64,000 bases of DNA from RYN-230 sp963813975 (GTDB lineage: Bacteria; Actinomycetota; Actinomycetes; Streptosporangiales; Streptosporangiaceae): assembly GCA_963813975.1 (NCBI GenBank), contig CAWFAP010000001.1:806001-870000 (forward strand). Direction: 5' to 3'. The notes beneath the pieces were generated by a model. That model saw only the letters and a list, made by a program, of their open reading frames with translations, was not told the DNA's origin and did not search any database. Of this stretch, positions 1 through 8,428 are shown piece by piece. Position 1 is the first letter of the stretch. Every line of letters begins with the position of its first letter. A program made the position numbers and the translations under genes.

Positions 1-42
1 CGGGCAGCCAGAAACCGGTTCGCCCGGCACGGTGGCGTCGCA

Positions 43-48
43 TACCGT
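43..48 (+). promoter_or_regulatory. Probable -10 element of the MOSC gene (leaderless)
   Basis: The hexamer TACCGT lies 6 nt before the GTG start at 55. That is where a transcript starting on the start codon would need its -10 box. A weak -35 candidate (TTCGCC, 19-24) sits 18 bp upstream. No Shine-Dalgarno sequence precedes the GTG. The promoter is inferred. Confidence 0.4.
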
Positions 49-54
49 GCTGGG

Positions 55-792
55 GTGGCGAGCGCGCAGGTGATCTCAGTGAACGTCGGCCGTGGCCGGC
101 GCGCCGGGTGGGCGGGCCGGATCGGGCGGTCCGCGATCGACAAGCGGCCCTGCCGCGGGGCGGTGACTATCGGGCGGCTCGGCGCTGATGGCGACGAGCA
201 GGTGGACAAGAAGCACCACGGGGGGCCGTACCAGGCCGTGTACGCGTACGGGCGCGAGGACCTGGACTGGTGGACCGAGCAGCTCGGCCGGGAGCTGGGC
301 AACGGCGTATTCGGTGAGAACATCACCACGACGGGGCTGGACGTGTCCGGGGCCTTCCTGGGCGAGACGTGGCGGCTCGGCACCGCGGTGGTCCAGATTG
401 CTTCCGTGCGCATCCCGTGCGCCACGTTCGCGGGCTGGATGGGGGAGCGGCACTGGGTGAAGCGGTTCGCTGCGGCGGGTCGGCCCGGCGCCTACCTGCG
501 CGTCCTTAAGGAAGGGGTCGCCGGGCCGGGCGACCCGATCGAGGTGCTCTCCTGCCCGCCGGACGGCGTGACCGTGGCCGGGGCGATGCGCGCCTACTAC
601 GGGGATGCGGACCTGATGCGGCGGCTGCTGGGCACCCCCGGCCTCGACCCCAAGTGGGAGGATGTCGCGGTCTCGATGCTGGGCCTGCCCGTGCGGCACG
701 AGCCAGCGCCACACGAAGCAGTGCCGCACGAAGCAGTGCCGCACGAACCAGTGCCGCACGAACCAGTGCCGCACGAACCAGCAACGGGCTGA
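55..792 (+). CDS. MOSC domain-containing protein (YiiM-type) with pentapeptide-repeat tail
   Basis: A 245-residue protein with the MOSC fold. MOSC domains are the C-terminal sulfur-carrier domains of molybdenum-cofactor sulfurases, and stand-alone YiiM-like members help detoxify N-hydroxylated bases or move sulfur. Visible signatures are FGENITT near residue 88 and the conserved cysteine in PCATF (Cys122), the expected sulfur-accepting residue. The catalytic part ends near residue 212. The tail is then made of V/A-P-H-E-A/P pentapeptides encoded by a 15-bp tandem repeat, which is not part of the family fold. GTG start, probably leaderless. The stop lies 2 nt before the GTG of hemW, so the two are likely cotranscribed. 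The family is clear; the substrate is unknown. Confidence 0.88.
   Translation: MASAQVISVNVGRGRRAGWAGRIGRSAIDKRPCRGAVTIGRLGADGDEQVDKKHHGGPYQAVYAYGREDLDWWTEQLGRELGNGVFGENITTTGLDVSGAFLGETWRLGTAVVQIASVRIPCATFAGWMGERHWVKRFAAAGRPGAYLRVLKEGVAGPGDPIEVLSCPPDGVTVAGAMRAYYGDADLMRRLLGTPGLDPKWEDVAVSMLGLPVRHEPAPHEAVPHEAVPHEPVPHEPVPHEPATG
691..780 (+). repeat. Six-copy 15-bp coding minisatellite in the MOSC gene tail
   Basis: Six tandem 15-bp units (691-705, 706-720, 721-735, 736-750, 751-765, 766-780) with consensus GTGCCGCACGAACCA. The first two are diverged and the last three are identical. Each unit encodes Val-Pro-His-Glu-Pro/Ala in frame, so copy-number change would keep the reading frame and change only tail length. 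Confidence 0.95.
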
Positions 793-794
793 CC

Positions 795-2015
795 GTGCCC
801 GGAGTCCTTCCGCCGGGCACGCCCGTCCCTGCCGACGGCGCGCTGCCCGCCAGCGCCACCGCCGAACTGGGCCGCCGCCCGTTCGGCTTCTACGTGCACG
901 TGCCGTTCTGCCAGCGCCGCTGCGGCTACTGCGACTTCAACACCTACACCGCCGCCGAGCTCGGGCCCGGGGCGTCCCGGGACACCTACCCGGGGCTGGC
1001 CGCCTCGGAGGTCCGGCTGGCCCGCCAGGTGCTGGGCCCCGCGGCTGGCCCGGTGGCCACGGTCTTCTTCGGCGGCGGCACCCCGACTCTCCTCCCGGCC
1101 ACGCAGCTCGGCGAGGTCCTGCGGGTCATCGAGGGAGAATTCGGCCTGGCGCCGGGCGCTGAGGTCACGGTCGAGGCCAACCCCGAGAGCGTGGACCAGG
1201 CAGCCCTGGCCGCGCTGCGCGAGGCCGGGTTCACCCGGATCTCCCTGGGCATGCAGAGCGCGGCCCCGCACGTGCTGGCCGTGCTGGACCGGGTGCACGA
1301 GCCCGGCCGCCCGGCTCGCTGCGCCGCGTGGGCCCGGGAGGCGGGCTTCGAGCACGTCAGCCTGGATCTCATCTACGGCACTCCGGGGGAGACCGACGCG
1401 GACTGGCGTGAGTCGCTGGAAGCGGCCCTGGCCGCGGGCCCGGACCACATCTCCGCGTACGCGCTGATCGTCGAGGAGGGGACCCGGCTCGCGGCCCGGG
1501 TCCGGCGGGGCGAGGTGGCCGTCCCGGACGACGAGGCCATGGCCGATCGGTATCTGGCCGCGGACGAGCTCCTCTCGGGCAAGGGGCTGGGCTGGTACGA
1601 GGTGTCCAACTGGGCCGCCGGGCCGGAGGCCCGCTGCTCGCACAACCTCCTGTACTGGACCGGCGGCTACTGGTGGGGCGTGGGGCCGGGCGCGCACAGC
1701 CACGTGGGCGGGGTCCGCTGGTGGAATGTGAAGCACCCGGCTGCCTACGCCGCACGGCTGACCGCGGGCACCAGCCCGGGCCTGGCCCGGGAGGTGCTCA
1801 CCGGGCCGGAGCGCAAGCTAGAGGAGATCATGCTGCTGACGCGGCTGGACTCCGGCTGCCCAGTCGGCGTGCTCGCGCCGGCCGGGCGGGACGCCGCCGC
1901 CACCGCGGTGGCGGACGGGCTGGCCGAGGAGAGTGCTTACGCTGCGGGCCGGGTCGTGCTGACCACCCGCGGGCGGCTGCTCGCCGACGCGGTCATCCGC
2001 GGCCTCACGGACTGA
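795..2015 (+). CDS. hemW: Radical SAM heme chaperone HemW (coproporphyrinogen III oxidase-like)
   Basis: About 406 residues. The radical-SAM cysteines are Cys39, Cys43 and Cys46 (CQRRCGYC), inside the HemW/HemN motif FYVHVPFC. A glycine-rich SAM-binding stretch (GGGTPTLL) follows near residue 93, and the HemW C-terminal domain includes YEVSNWA. HemW binds a 4Fe-4S cluster, SAM and heme and delivers heme to hemoproteins; it is usually not a true coproporphyrinogen dehydrogenase. I chose the GTG at 795, two bases after the MOSC stop, because the upstream extension of the frame overlaps the MOSC repeat and has no family similarity. Its place before hrcA-dnaJ is the standard actinobacterial order. 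Confidence 0.93.
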   Translation: MPGVLPPGTPVPADGALPASATAELGRRPFGFYVHVPFCQRRCGYCDFNTYTAAELGPGASRDTYPGLAASEVRLARQVLGPAAGPVATVFFGGGTPTLLPATQLGEVLRVIEGEFGLAPGAEVTVEANPESVDQAALAALREAGFTRISLGMQSAAPHVLAVLDRVHEPGRPARCAAWAREAGFEHVSLDLIYGTPGETDADWRESLEAALAAGPDHISAYALIVEEGTRLAARVRRGEVAVPDDEAMADRYLAADELLSGKGLGWYEVSNWAAGPEARCSHNLLYWTGGYWWGVGPGAHSHVGGVRWWNVKHPAAYAARLTAGTSPGLAREVLTGPERKLEEIMLLTRLDSGCPVGVLAPAGRDAAATAVADGLAEESAYAAGRVVLTTRGRLLADAVIRGLTD

Positions 2016-2033
2016 CGCCCTCGCGGCCCGGAC

Positions 2034-2531
2034 TTAGCTGCGCGGCCCCGAGGTCATCCGCAGCCACCGGGGCAGCTGGTACTGCTCACCACGGCTGGCC
2101 GCCGTGGCCGCGCGAATCACCACGACCAGCACGCCGGCCCACAGCAGCGCCAGCAACGGCACGGCAGCCAGCGTGGCTACCGCGGTGGAGTCGAGGGCCA
2201 GCACGCCGCCGACGATCACGATGCTGACCGTGTACAGGACGGTGGCCAGGGACAGGCTCAATGCCACCGCCGCGTGCGCGCGGGCGAACCTGCGGTGCCC
2301 CAGACTGGTCAGGTAGATGGCCAGCGGCACCAGGAACAGGGTGAACGGCACGGCCAGGTAGGCGAGCATGGCCCAGCGCACCTCACCGCGGTCTTCGGGT
2401 ACCGGTGACGACGGCCGGCCCTGGGCGCCGGAGGCTGTGCTCCCGTCCTCCTGCTCAAAGACCGGGCCGCCGGCCTGCGAGCCGAACACGCTGACGCCGG
2501 AATCCATCGGATACTGGGGGCGGCTGGTCAT
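2034..2531 (-). CDS. DUF4870 domain-containing membrane protein
   Basis: 165 residues. An acidic, Gly/Ser-rich N-terminus of about 50 residues is followed by three to four hydrophobic segments (about 53-72, 87-110 and 117-142) with the DUF4870 pattern, in which the motif GHRRFARAHA lies between the first two helices. Function of the family is unknown; related small proteins in actinobacteria and Bacteroidota sit in the cytoplasmic membrane. The ATG at 2531 is preceded by GAGGAG. It is convergent with hemW with 18 bp between stops and runs in the same direction as the next minus-strand gene, from which it is separated by 32 bp. Confidence 0.75.
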   Translation of the reverse strand: MTSRPQYPMDSGVSVFGSQAGGPVFEQEDGSTASGAQGRPSSPVPEDRGEVRWAMLAYLAVPFTLFLVPLAIYLTSLGHRRFARAHAAVALSLSLATVLYTVSIVIVGGVLALDSTAVATLAAVPLLALLWAGVLVVVIRAATAASRGEQYQLPRWLRMTSGPRS

Positions 2532-2563
2532 GGGCTCCTCGCGGGGTGCGTTCCTGCCTCACG

Positions 2564-3454
2564 TTAGCCAGTACCCGGTGCGGTGACGAAATCAATCAGT
2601 TCCTCGACCCGGCCAAGCAGCTCCGATTCCAGGTCGGCGTAGCTCCGGGCCGCGGCCAGGATCCGTTTCCACCCGGCCGCCGTGTCGGTGCCCCAGCCCA
2701 GCGCGCTGAGCACGCCCTCTTTCCACGGCGTGCCGCGCGGCACTACCGGCCAGGCGGTAATGCCCAGTGCCGCGGGCTTGACCGCCTGCCAGACGTCCAC
2801 GTAGGGATGGCCCACCACCAGCACGTGCGGCGATGTCACCGCGGCCGCGATGCGCTGCTCCTTGGACCCGGGGACCAGATGGTCGACCAGGACTCCCAGC
2901 CGTCGCTGCGGGCCGGGCCCGAACGCCTGCAGCACGGCCGGAAGGTGATCCACCCCCTCCAGGTACTCGACCACGACGCCCACGTCACGCAGGTCATCGC
3001 CCCAGATCTGCTCGACGAGCTCGGCGTCGTGCCGGCCCTCGACGTAGATCCGGCTGGCCTTCGCGACCCGGGCCCGGCTGGCCTGGCCGGCGGGCTCTGC
3101 GGGCCGGGCGACCGAGCCCGACGCGCTGCGGGCCGGGCCGCGGGCCGGCCCGGATGGCGCCGGCCGGGTCAGCGTCACCGGCCTGCCTTCCAGCAGGAAC
3201 GCGCCGCGGCTGAGCGGGAAGAGCCGCTGCCGCCCGAACCGGTCCTCCAGCGTCACCGCGTTCTTCTCGCAGGCGATCACGGCGCCGCAGAAGCCGCCGC
3301 CCGGCTCCTCCACCACCAGCCCGCGGACCGCCTCCACCTGGGGCGGCTCCGGCCGCGCGCGGCGCTGCCAGCCCGGTGCGAGGACGTCCGTACCGTCATA
3401 GGGGTCCACCACACCGGACGCTAGCGGACAACTGCGGCAGTCTCCCGGCGGCAC
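2564..3454 (-). CDS. DUF3097 family protein
   Basis: 296 residues matching the actinobacterial DUF3097 family: an N-terminal domain with DVLAPGW and a C-terminal half with YVEGRHDAELVEQIWG and VLVDHLVPGSKE, which resembles TOPRIM-like acidic motifs (E in VEGRHD, D in VDH). The function is unknown; a role with nucleic acids is an inference from the TOPRIM-like pattern. It is usually found near hrcA/dnaJ in this phylum, as here. Start uncertain: GTG at 3454 gives an extra Cys-containing N-terminus (CRSCP), while GTG at 3412 begins just before VDPYDGTDVL, closer to the usual family start. Confidence 0.8.
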   Translation of the reverse strand: MPPGDCRSCPLASGVVDPYDGTDVLAPGWQRRARPEPPQVEAVRGLVVEEPGGGFCGAVIACEKNAVTLEDRFGRQRLFPLSRGAFLLEGRPVTLTRPAPSGPARGPARSASGSVARPAEPAGQASRARVAKASRIYVEGRHDAELVEQIWGDDLRDVGVVVEYLEGVDHLPAVLQAFGPGPQRRLGVLVDHLVPGSKEQRIAAAVTSPHVLVVGHPYVDVWQAVKPAALGITAWPVVPRGTPWKEGVLSALGWGTDTAAGWKRILAAARSYADLESELLGRVEELIDFVTAPGTG

Positions 3455-3674
3455 GCCGGGGGCACGTACCTCCCGGGCCGGTGGCGGGCGGGGGTAGTGG
3501 GTGGCCGCGGCCCGCGCTTCGTCGCCGGCGAGGCGGCCCGGCCGCAGGCGGGTTCCTGGGAGTCGAGGGTGGCGGGGTTCTCGGTGGCGTGCACACGAAT
3601 GCCGGGGAATCCCGGGGGTCGCCCCCCGGATTAATACAGCGCTTGGGTGTCACGGCGCCCGGACCGCCTTAAAC

Positions 3675-3701
3675 TTGGCACTCAGGACCGTGGAGTGCCA
3701 G
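3675..3701 (+). promoter_or_regulatory. CIRCE operator (HrcA binding site)
   Basis: TTGGCACTC (3675-3683), a 9-nt spacer, then GAGTGCCAG (3693-3701). This matches the CIRCE consensus TTAGCACTC-N9-GAGTGCTAA in 7 of 9 positions in each arm, and the arms pair with each other at 8 of 9 positions. It lies 13 bp before the hrcA ATG, just after a TTAAAC/TAAACT candidate -10. HrcA is therefore expected to repress its own operon, with release on heat shock through GroEL/ES availability. Confidence 0.93.
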
Positions 3702-3714
3702 GGGAGGTGGGGAC

Positions 3715-4728
3715 ATGCTCGATGAGCGCAAGCTCGCCGTGCTGCGGGCGATCGTGGAAGACTATGTGTCCACCACGGAGCCCGTGGGCTCGAAATCGCT
3801 GGTCGACCGGCACAACCTCGACGTCTCCCCGGCGACCATCCGCAACGACATGGCGGTGCTCGAGGAGCAGGGGTTCATCGTGCAGCCGCACACCAGCGCG
3901 GGCCGGATCCCGACGGACAAGGGTTACCGGCTGTTCGTGGACCGGCTGTCCGGGGTCAAGCCGCTCTCCTCGGCCGAGCGGCGGGCGATCGAGACATTCC
4001 TGGCCGGCGCGTACGACCTCGACGACGTGGTGATGCGGACGGTCCGGCTGCTCGCGCAGCTGACCCGCCAGGTCGCGGTGGTGCAGTACCCCTCGCTGAC
4101 CCGCTCCTCGGTCCGGCACGTGGAACTGGTCCCGCTGGCCGCCAAACGGATCATGCTGGTGATCATCACCGATACCGGGCGGGTTGAGCAGCGCTCGGTG
4201 GAGCTGCCGGATGCGGCCGAGGAAGACTCCATCATGCACCTGCGGGCGGTGCTGAACGCGTGCCTGGACGGGCGGCGCCTGACCGAGGTCGCCTCGGTGG
4301 TCGCGGATCTGCCGGAGCTGGTCGACCCGATGGACCGGCCGAACGCGGCGGCGGTCTTCTCGGTCATCCTGGAGACCCTGGTGGAGCGGACCGACGAGCG
4401 GGTGGTGGTCGGGGGCGCGGCCAATCTGACCACGGCCGACTTCTCCAGGGGACTGCGGGAGGTCCTCGAGTCGCTCGAGGAGCAGGTCGTACTCATGCGG
4501 TTGCTGGGCGAGTCCGGCGACCCCCCCTTGCTGACCGTCCGGATCGGCGCGGAAAACCCGGTTGAGGGCCTGCGGAGCACGTCCGTGGTGGCAACCGGGT
4601 ACGGAACCGGGGATCAGGTGCTGGCCAGGCTCGGCGTGCTCGGCCCGACACGGATGGATTACCCAACAGCGATGGGAGCAGTACGCGCGGTGGCACGATA
4701 TGTGGGCCAGATCCTGGCGGGGTCCTAG
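3715..4728 (+). CDS. hrcA: Heat-inducible transcriptional repressor HrcA
   Basis: 337 residues, normal family length. The N-terminal winged helix (ERKLAVLRAIVEDYV ... SPATIRNDMAVLEEQGFI) recognises CIRCE. The middle and C-terminal domains contain the family motifs HTSAGRIPTDKGYR and GPTRMDYPTAMGAVR, the latter in the dimerisation region. HrcA represses groESL and the hrcA-dnaJ operon and needs GroEL to fold, which makes it a sensor of protein misfolding. The ATG at 3715 follows a purine-rich GGGAGGTGGGG. Its stop TAG overlaps the GTG start of dnaJ by one base, so the genes are translationally coupled. Confidence 0.96.
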   Translation: MLDERKLAVLRAIVEDYVSTTEPVGSKSLVDRHNLDVSPATIRNDMAVLEEQGFIVQPHTSAGRIPTDKGYRLFVDRLSGVKPLSSAERRAIETFLAGAYDLDDVVMRTVRLLAQLTRQVAVVQYPSLTRSSVRHVELVPLAAKRIMLVIITDTGRVEQRSVELPDAAEEDSIMHLRAVLNACLDGRRLTEVASVVADLPELVDPMDRPNAAAVFSVILETLVERTDERVVVGGAANLTTADFSRGLREVLESLEEQVVLMRLLGESGDPPLLTVRIGAENPVEGLRSTSVVATGYGTGDQVLARLGVLGPTRMDYPTAMGAVRAVARYVGQILAGS

Positions 4729-5861
4729 TGGCCAATGACTACTACGGCGCACTCGGCATCCGCCGGGACGCGCCGCCAGATGAGATCAAGAAGGCCTACC
4801 GGCGGCTCGCCCGCGAGCTGCACCCGGACGTGAACCCGGACCCGCAGACGCAGGAGCGGTTCAAGGAGATTACGCAGGCGTATGAGGTGCTCTCCGATCC
4901 GGGAAAGCGCCAGATGTACGACCAGGGCGCGGACCCGTTCGCGCCCAACGGCGGCGCCGGGGCAGGCGGGTTCGGCCCCGGTTTCCCGTTCAGCGACATC
5001 ATGGACGCGTTCTTCGGGGCCGGGGCTGCGGCCCGGGGCCCGCGCAGCCGGGCCCGGCGCGGCCGCAACGCGACCATCAGGGTCGAGATGGACCTGTCGG
5101 AATGTGCCTTCGGGACCACCCGGGAACTGGTCGTGGACACGGCCGTGGTCTGCCCGACCTGCTCGGGTGAGGGCACGGCGCCGGGCACCCACCCGGAGAC
5201 CTGTGACGTCTGCGGCGGCCGGGGCGAGGTCAGCCAGGTCACACGCTCGTTCCTGGGCCAGGTCATGACCTCCCGGCCGTGCCCGCACTGCGGCGGGTTC
5301 GGCACCGTCATCCGCCGGCCCTGCCCCGAATGTGACGGCGACGGCCGGGTCAGGACCCGGCGGACGATGAAGGTGCGCATCCCGGCCGGGGTCGAGGACG
5401 GCACCCACATCCAGCTGGCGGGTGAGGGCGAGATCGGGTCCGGCGGCGGCCCGCCCGGGGATCTCTTCCTGGAGATCCTGCAGCGCCCGCACCCCATCTT
5501 CGAGCGGCAAGGCGACGATCTGCACTGCACCGTGACCATCCCCATGGTGGCCGCGGCGCTGGGGGCCACCCTGTCGGTCGAGACGCTGGACGGGCCCCGG
5601 GAACTGGACATCCGCCCGGGCACCCAGTCGGGCCAGGTCGTCCCCATGTACGCGCTCGGTGTCCAGCACCTGAACGACTCCGGCCGGGGAGACCTGATTA
5701 TCCACATCTCGGTCGAGACCCCGAGCAAGCTGGACGAGGCCCAGGAGTCCCTGCTCAAGCAGCTGGCGGCACTGCGCGGCGAGGAGACCCCGCCCGGCCG
5801 CTTCGCCCCCGGGCAGCAGGGATTCTTCTCCCGGTTGCGTGACGCCTTCAACGGCCGGTGA
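4728..5861 (+). CDS. dnaJ: Molecular chaperone DnaJ (type I, DnaJ2-like)
   Basis: 377 residues. The J domain occupies about 1-70 with the HPD triplet in ELHPDVNPD that stimulates DnaK ATPase. A G/F-rich stretch follows (about 72-110), then four CxxCxGxG-type repeats binding two zinc ions (CPTCSGEG, CDVCGGRG, CPHCGGFG, CPECDGDG), and the C-terminal substrate-binding domains. Starts with GTG in the TAGTG overlap with the hrcA stop. Encoded next to hrcA rather than dnaK, this is the copy usually called DnaJ2 in actinobacteria. Expected to be CIRCE-controlled together with hrcA. Confidence 0.95.
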   Translation: MANDYYGALGIRRDAPPDEIKKAYRRLARELHPDVNPDPQTQERFKEITQAYEVLSDPGKRQMYDQGADPFAPNGGAGAGGFGPGFPFSDIMDAFFGAGAAARGPRSRARRGRNATIRVEMDLSECAFGTTRELVVDTAVVCPTCSGEGTAPGTHPETCDVCGGRGEVSQVTRSFLGQVMTSRPCPHCGGFGTVIRRPCPECDGDGRVRTRRTMKVRIPAGVEDGTHIQLAGEGEIGSGGGPPGDLFLEILQRPHPIFERQGDDLHCTVTIPMVAAALGATLSVETLDGPRELDIRPGTQSGQVVPMYALGVQHLNDSGRGDLIIHISVETPSKLDEAQESLLKQLAALRGEETPPGRFAPGQQGFFSRLRDAFNGR

Positions 5862-6615
5862 CCCACCGGCCGCGCCCGGCTCCCAGCCACCGGTCTTCTT
5901 CGCCGGCCCGGAGGACCTGGCCCGCGACGTGATCGTGCTGGCCGGGCCGGAGGGGCGGCACGCCGCCGACGTGCGCAGGCTGGGCGCGGGCGAGCGGGTG
6001 GACCTGACTGACGGCCAGGGGCAGCTGGCGGAGTGCGTGGTCACGCGGGCCCAGCGCGGCCGGCTCGAGCTGGCCGTGCGGCAGCGGACCGTCCTGCCCG
6101 CCCCGGATCCGGCCCTGGCCGTGGTCCAGGCGATCCCGAAGGGGGAGCGGGGCCAGCTGGCCGTCGAGCTGATGACCGAGGCGGGGGTGGACGTGATCGT
6201 CCCGTGGGCGGCGGAGCGCTGCGTGGCCCGGTGGGCGGGGGAACGCGGCGAGCGTGCCGTCGCGCGGTGGCGGTCCACCGCGCGGGAAGCGGCCAAGCAG
6301 GCCCGGCGGGGCCGCGTGCCCGAGGTAACCGCGCCCGCGGACCTCGGCGGGGTGACCGCGCGGGCCAGCCGGGCGGCCCGGGCCTTCATCCTGGACCCGC
6401 AGGCTGCGCAGCAGCTCAGCGAGGTGCCGCTGCCCGGCTTCGGGGAAATGCTGGTGGTCGTCGGGCCTGAGGGCGGCATCGCCCCCGCCGAGTCCGCCGC
6501 GCTCACCCGGGCGGGCGCCACCGCGGTGCGGCTGGGGCCGACCGTGCTCCGCACTTCGTCCGCGGGGATGGCGGCGGCCGCGATCCTGCTCAGCCGGGCC
6601 GGCCGCTGGGCCTGA
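5839..6615 (+). CDS. rsmE: 16S rRNA (uracil(1498)-N(3))-methyltransferase RsmE
   Basis: 258 residues with the RsmE architecture: an N-terminal PUA-like RNA-binding domain (about 15-90) and a C-terminal SPOUT methyltransferase knot. Diagnostic pieces are GPEGRHAADVRRL near the start, KGERGQLAVELMTEAGVD, and the SAM-knot sequence VVGPEGGIAPAE followed by LGPTVLRTSSAG. It makes m3U1498 in 16S rRNA. The GTG at 5839 lies 23 bp inside dnaJ, consistent with coupling. The hrcA-dnaJ-rsmE run is conserved in Gram-positive bacteria. Confidence 0.95.
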   Translation: MTPSTAGDPPAAPGSQPPVFFAGPEDLARDVIVLAGPEGRHAADVRRLGAGERVDLTDGQGQLAECVVTRAQRGRLELAVRQRTVLPAPDPALAVVQAIPKGERGQLAVELMTEAGVDVIVPWAAERCVARWAGERGERAVARWRSTAREAAKQARRGRVPEVTAPADLGGVTARASRAARAFILDPQAAQQLSEVPLPGFGEMLVVVGPEGGIAPAESAALTRAGATAVRLGPTVLRTSSAGMAAAAILLSRAGRWA

Positions 6616-6662
6616 GCCAGGAGCCCGGAGGCCTCAGCGGCGGCTCCGGCCGCCGGGCGTGA

Positions 6663-7559
6663 TCAGGGGGTCCACGACGGCGAGGGCTTCGGGGTGGCCC
6701 CGCACTCGGCGACGGCGGGCTCGTACGGCATGATCATGGCCGCGGTGGTAGCGGTGGCCGGGCCGCCGGTGGCGGCGCTGGCCGTCGGGGTGGGCGTCGG
6801 GAGGCCGCTCTCGGTGGGCTGGGGTGTCGCCGTGCCGGTCGGGCTCCCGGTCACCGTCGGGGTCGGGGTCGGGCTCGGGCTCCCGGCGGGTGCCGTCGTG
6901 GTGGCGGAGGGCGCCGGGGTCGGCGTGCAGGCCACCGCGGGCAGCTTGGTCGTCACGCCCTTTTGCCGTCCCGGGCCGGTGAGCTGCTGGGTGGGCCTGA
7001 CGCCGAGCGGCAGCCTCCACCGATTCGAGTTCGCCGTCTTCCCGCCGCTGACCAGGCTGGAGCCCGGGCCGGCCGTGGGGCTGCTGTTGTTCGTCGTGCT
7101 GATCAGGGTGGACGTCTCGTGGTTGAGGATGACCACCCCGACGGCGACGATGGCCACCACGGCCGAGATGGCGAAGACCGGCTTGAGCCAGGGCCCGGCG
7201 GGTCCCAGCCGCCCGGGCGGGGTCGCCGCCCCGCGGTGCCCGCCGGCGCGGCGACGTCCGCGCGGGCTGAACGCGCCAGCGAGGAACCGGCCCAGGGCGA
7301 GCAGGAGCCCCGGCAGCGGCCCGGTCCGCCTGAGTGCCGTCCGGCCGGCCTCGATGGCCGGTTCGAACCGGACGAGAAAACGGGTCCCGTGCACGTCCAG
7401 CCATCCGGTGCCCCGAGACAGAACGGACCGTGGAGACCGGCGCGAATCCAGCCGGTGACGGATGCGCTGCAGTCCGTCGCCGGCGGGTTCGATGGACTCC
7501 GCCGCCGCGGCCAGTGCGCGGCGGAGTGCGTCCTCGTAGTCCCGATCCTGGGTCATCAT
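6663..7559 (-). CDS. Single-pass membrane protein paired with an ECF sigma factor
   Basis: 298 residues: a basic cytoplasmic N-terminus of about 125 residues, one transmembrane segment (roughly 127-147, FAISAVVAIVAVGVVIL), then an extracytoplasmic tail dominated by Pro/Thr/Ser stretches (PTPTPT repeats). I recognise no catalytic domain and no zinc-binding anti-sigma (ZAS) motif. It follows the sigma-factor gene by 40 bp on the same strand. In this type of locus the second gene is generally taken to be a membrane regulator or target of the SigE-family sigma factor; that role is inference. No paralogy with the partner protein at 20.6-22.0 kb is obvious beyond topology. Confidence 0.7.
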   Translation of the reverse strand: MMTQDRDYEDALRRALAAAAESIEPAGDGLQRIRHRLDSRRSPRSVLSRGTGWLDVHGTRFLVRFEPAIEAGRTALRRTGPLPGLLLALGRFLAGAFSPRGRRRAGGHRGAATPPGRLGPAGPWLKPVFAISAVVAIVAVGVVILNHETSTLISTTNNSSPTAGPGSSLVSGGKTANSNRWRLPLGVRPTQQLTGPGRQKGVTTKLPAVACTPTPAPSATTTAPAGSPSPTPTPTVTGSPTGTATPQPTESGLPTPTPTASAATGGPATATTAAMIMPYEPAVAECGATPKPSPSWTP

Positions 7560-7599
7560 GCCTGCCGCCCGGTGCTTCCCGAGCCCCCGAAGGCCCTCC

Positions 7600-8199
7600 T
7601 CACGAGTCCCGCTCCAGCACGGCCCGCAGGGCCGCCATGGCCCGGGCCGTGTGACTCTTGACTGCTCCCCTGCTGATGCCCATCATCGAGGCGATCTGCG
7701 CCTCGGAAAGGTCACCGTAGTAGCGGAGCACCAATGCTTCCCGCTGCCGATCCGGGAGCGCCCGCAGTGCGGATACCACCGCCGAGCGCTCCAGCTGGAT
7801 GATCGCGCCATGCTCGGCGCTGGGCATGTCCGGCGGTGGCTTCGGCGTGTTCTTGTCCACGACCATCCGGTGCCGCAGGACCGACCGCGATCGGTTCACG
7901 ACGGACTGGCGGAGATACGACAGCGCCTTATCCGTATCGCGTAGCCGGCGCCACGCCCCGTGCATGGCCACGAACGAGTCCTGCACCACTTCTTCCGCGG
8001 TCGCGTTATCCCGGACGAGGAAGGCCGCGAGCCGCACCAGCGAGCGGTAGTGCTCGCTGTAGATGGCAGTGACCGCCCGGTCTGCATCCCACTCGACGGC
8101 GGCGCGGGTCATCGCCGGGTCGGCTATCAGGGCCTCGGTCACGTCAATGGGACGCGTCACCATGCCATCAGGTTCACCTGGCATGTCGAATACATGCAC
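7600..8199 (-). CDS. ECF sigma factor, SigE family
   Basis: Up to 199 residues. Region 2 contains YSEHYRSLVRLAAFLV and the core-binding/-10 recognition helix around EEVVQDSFVAMHGAW. Region 4 contains LRALPDRQREALVLRYY and the HTH SEAQIASMMGISRGAVKSH. There is no sigma-70 region 1 or 3, as expected for ECF factors. The start is uncertain: GTG 8199, ATG 8184 or ATG 8163; the last has AGGTGAA 9 nt upstream and loses only residues outside region 2. The downstream membrane protein probably belongs to the same regulatory unit. What activates it cannot be read from the sequence. Confidence 0.9.
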   Translation of the reverse strand: MHVFDMPGEPDGMVTRPIDVTEALIADPAMTRAAVEWDADRAVTAIYSEHYRSLVRLAAFLVRDNATAEEVVQDSFVAMHGAWRRLRDTDKALSYLRQSVVNRSRSVLRHRMVVDKNTPKPPPDMPSAEHGAIIQLERSAVVSALRALPDRQREALVLRYYGDLSEAQIASMMGISRGAVKSHTARAMAALRAVLERDS

Positions 8200-8428
8200 G
8201 CGACCCGCCCCGCCCCTTCGGCCTCACGGAAGCATTCCCCCAACTGGGATGTCGAGTGTGGAGTGCCCGGCCTGTGCGCGCAGCGGGCGTCCCGGCACGG
8301 CCCCGGCGGGAGCCCGGGGCGAGGCGCAAATGCCGTGCCCTGCACCTGGGGGAGTGCGGCGGGCGGGCGCAGTGAGCTAGCACCATGGCAACCATATATG
8401 TCGTGGGTGTTACCGGAGAGGGACAAGC

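Noticed and set aside
76..774. Long open frame antisense to the MOSC gene
   Set aside because: It mirrors the repeat-bearing gene; high GC content leaves antisense frames open. It has no start-region signal or recognised family.
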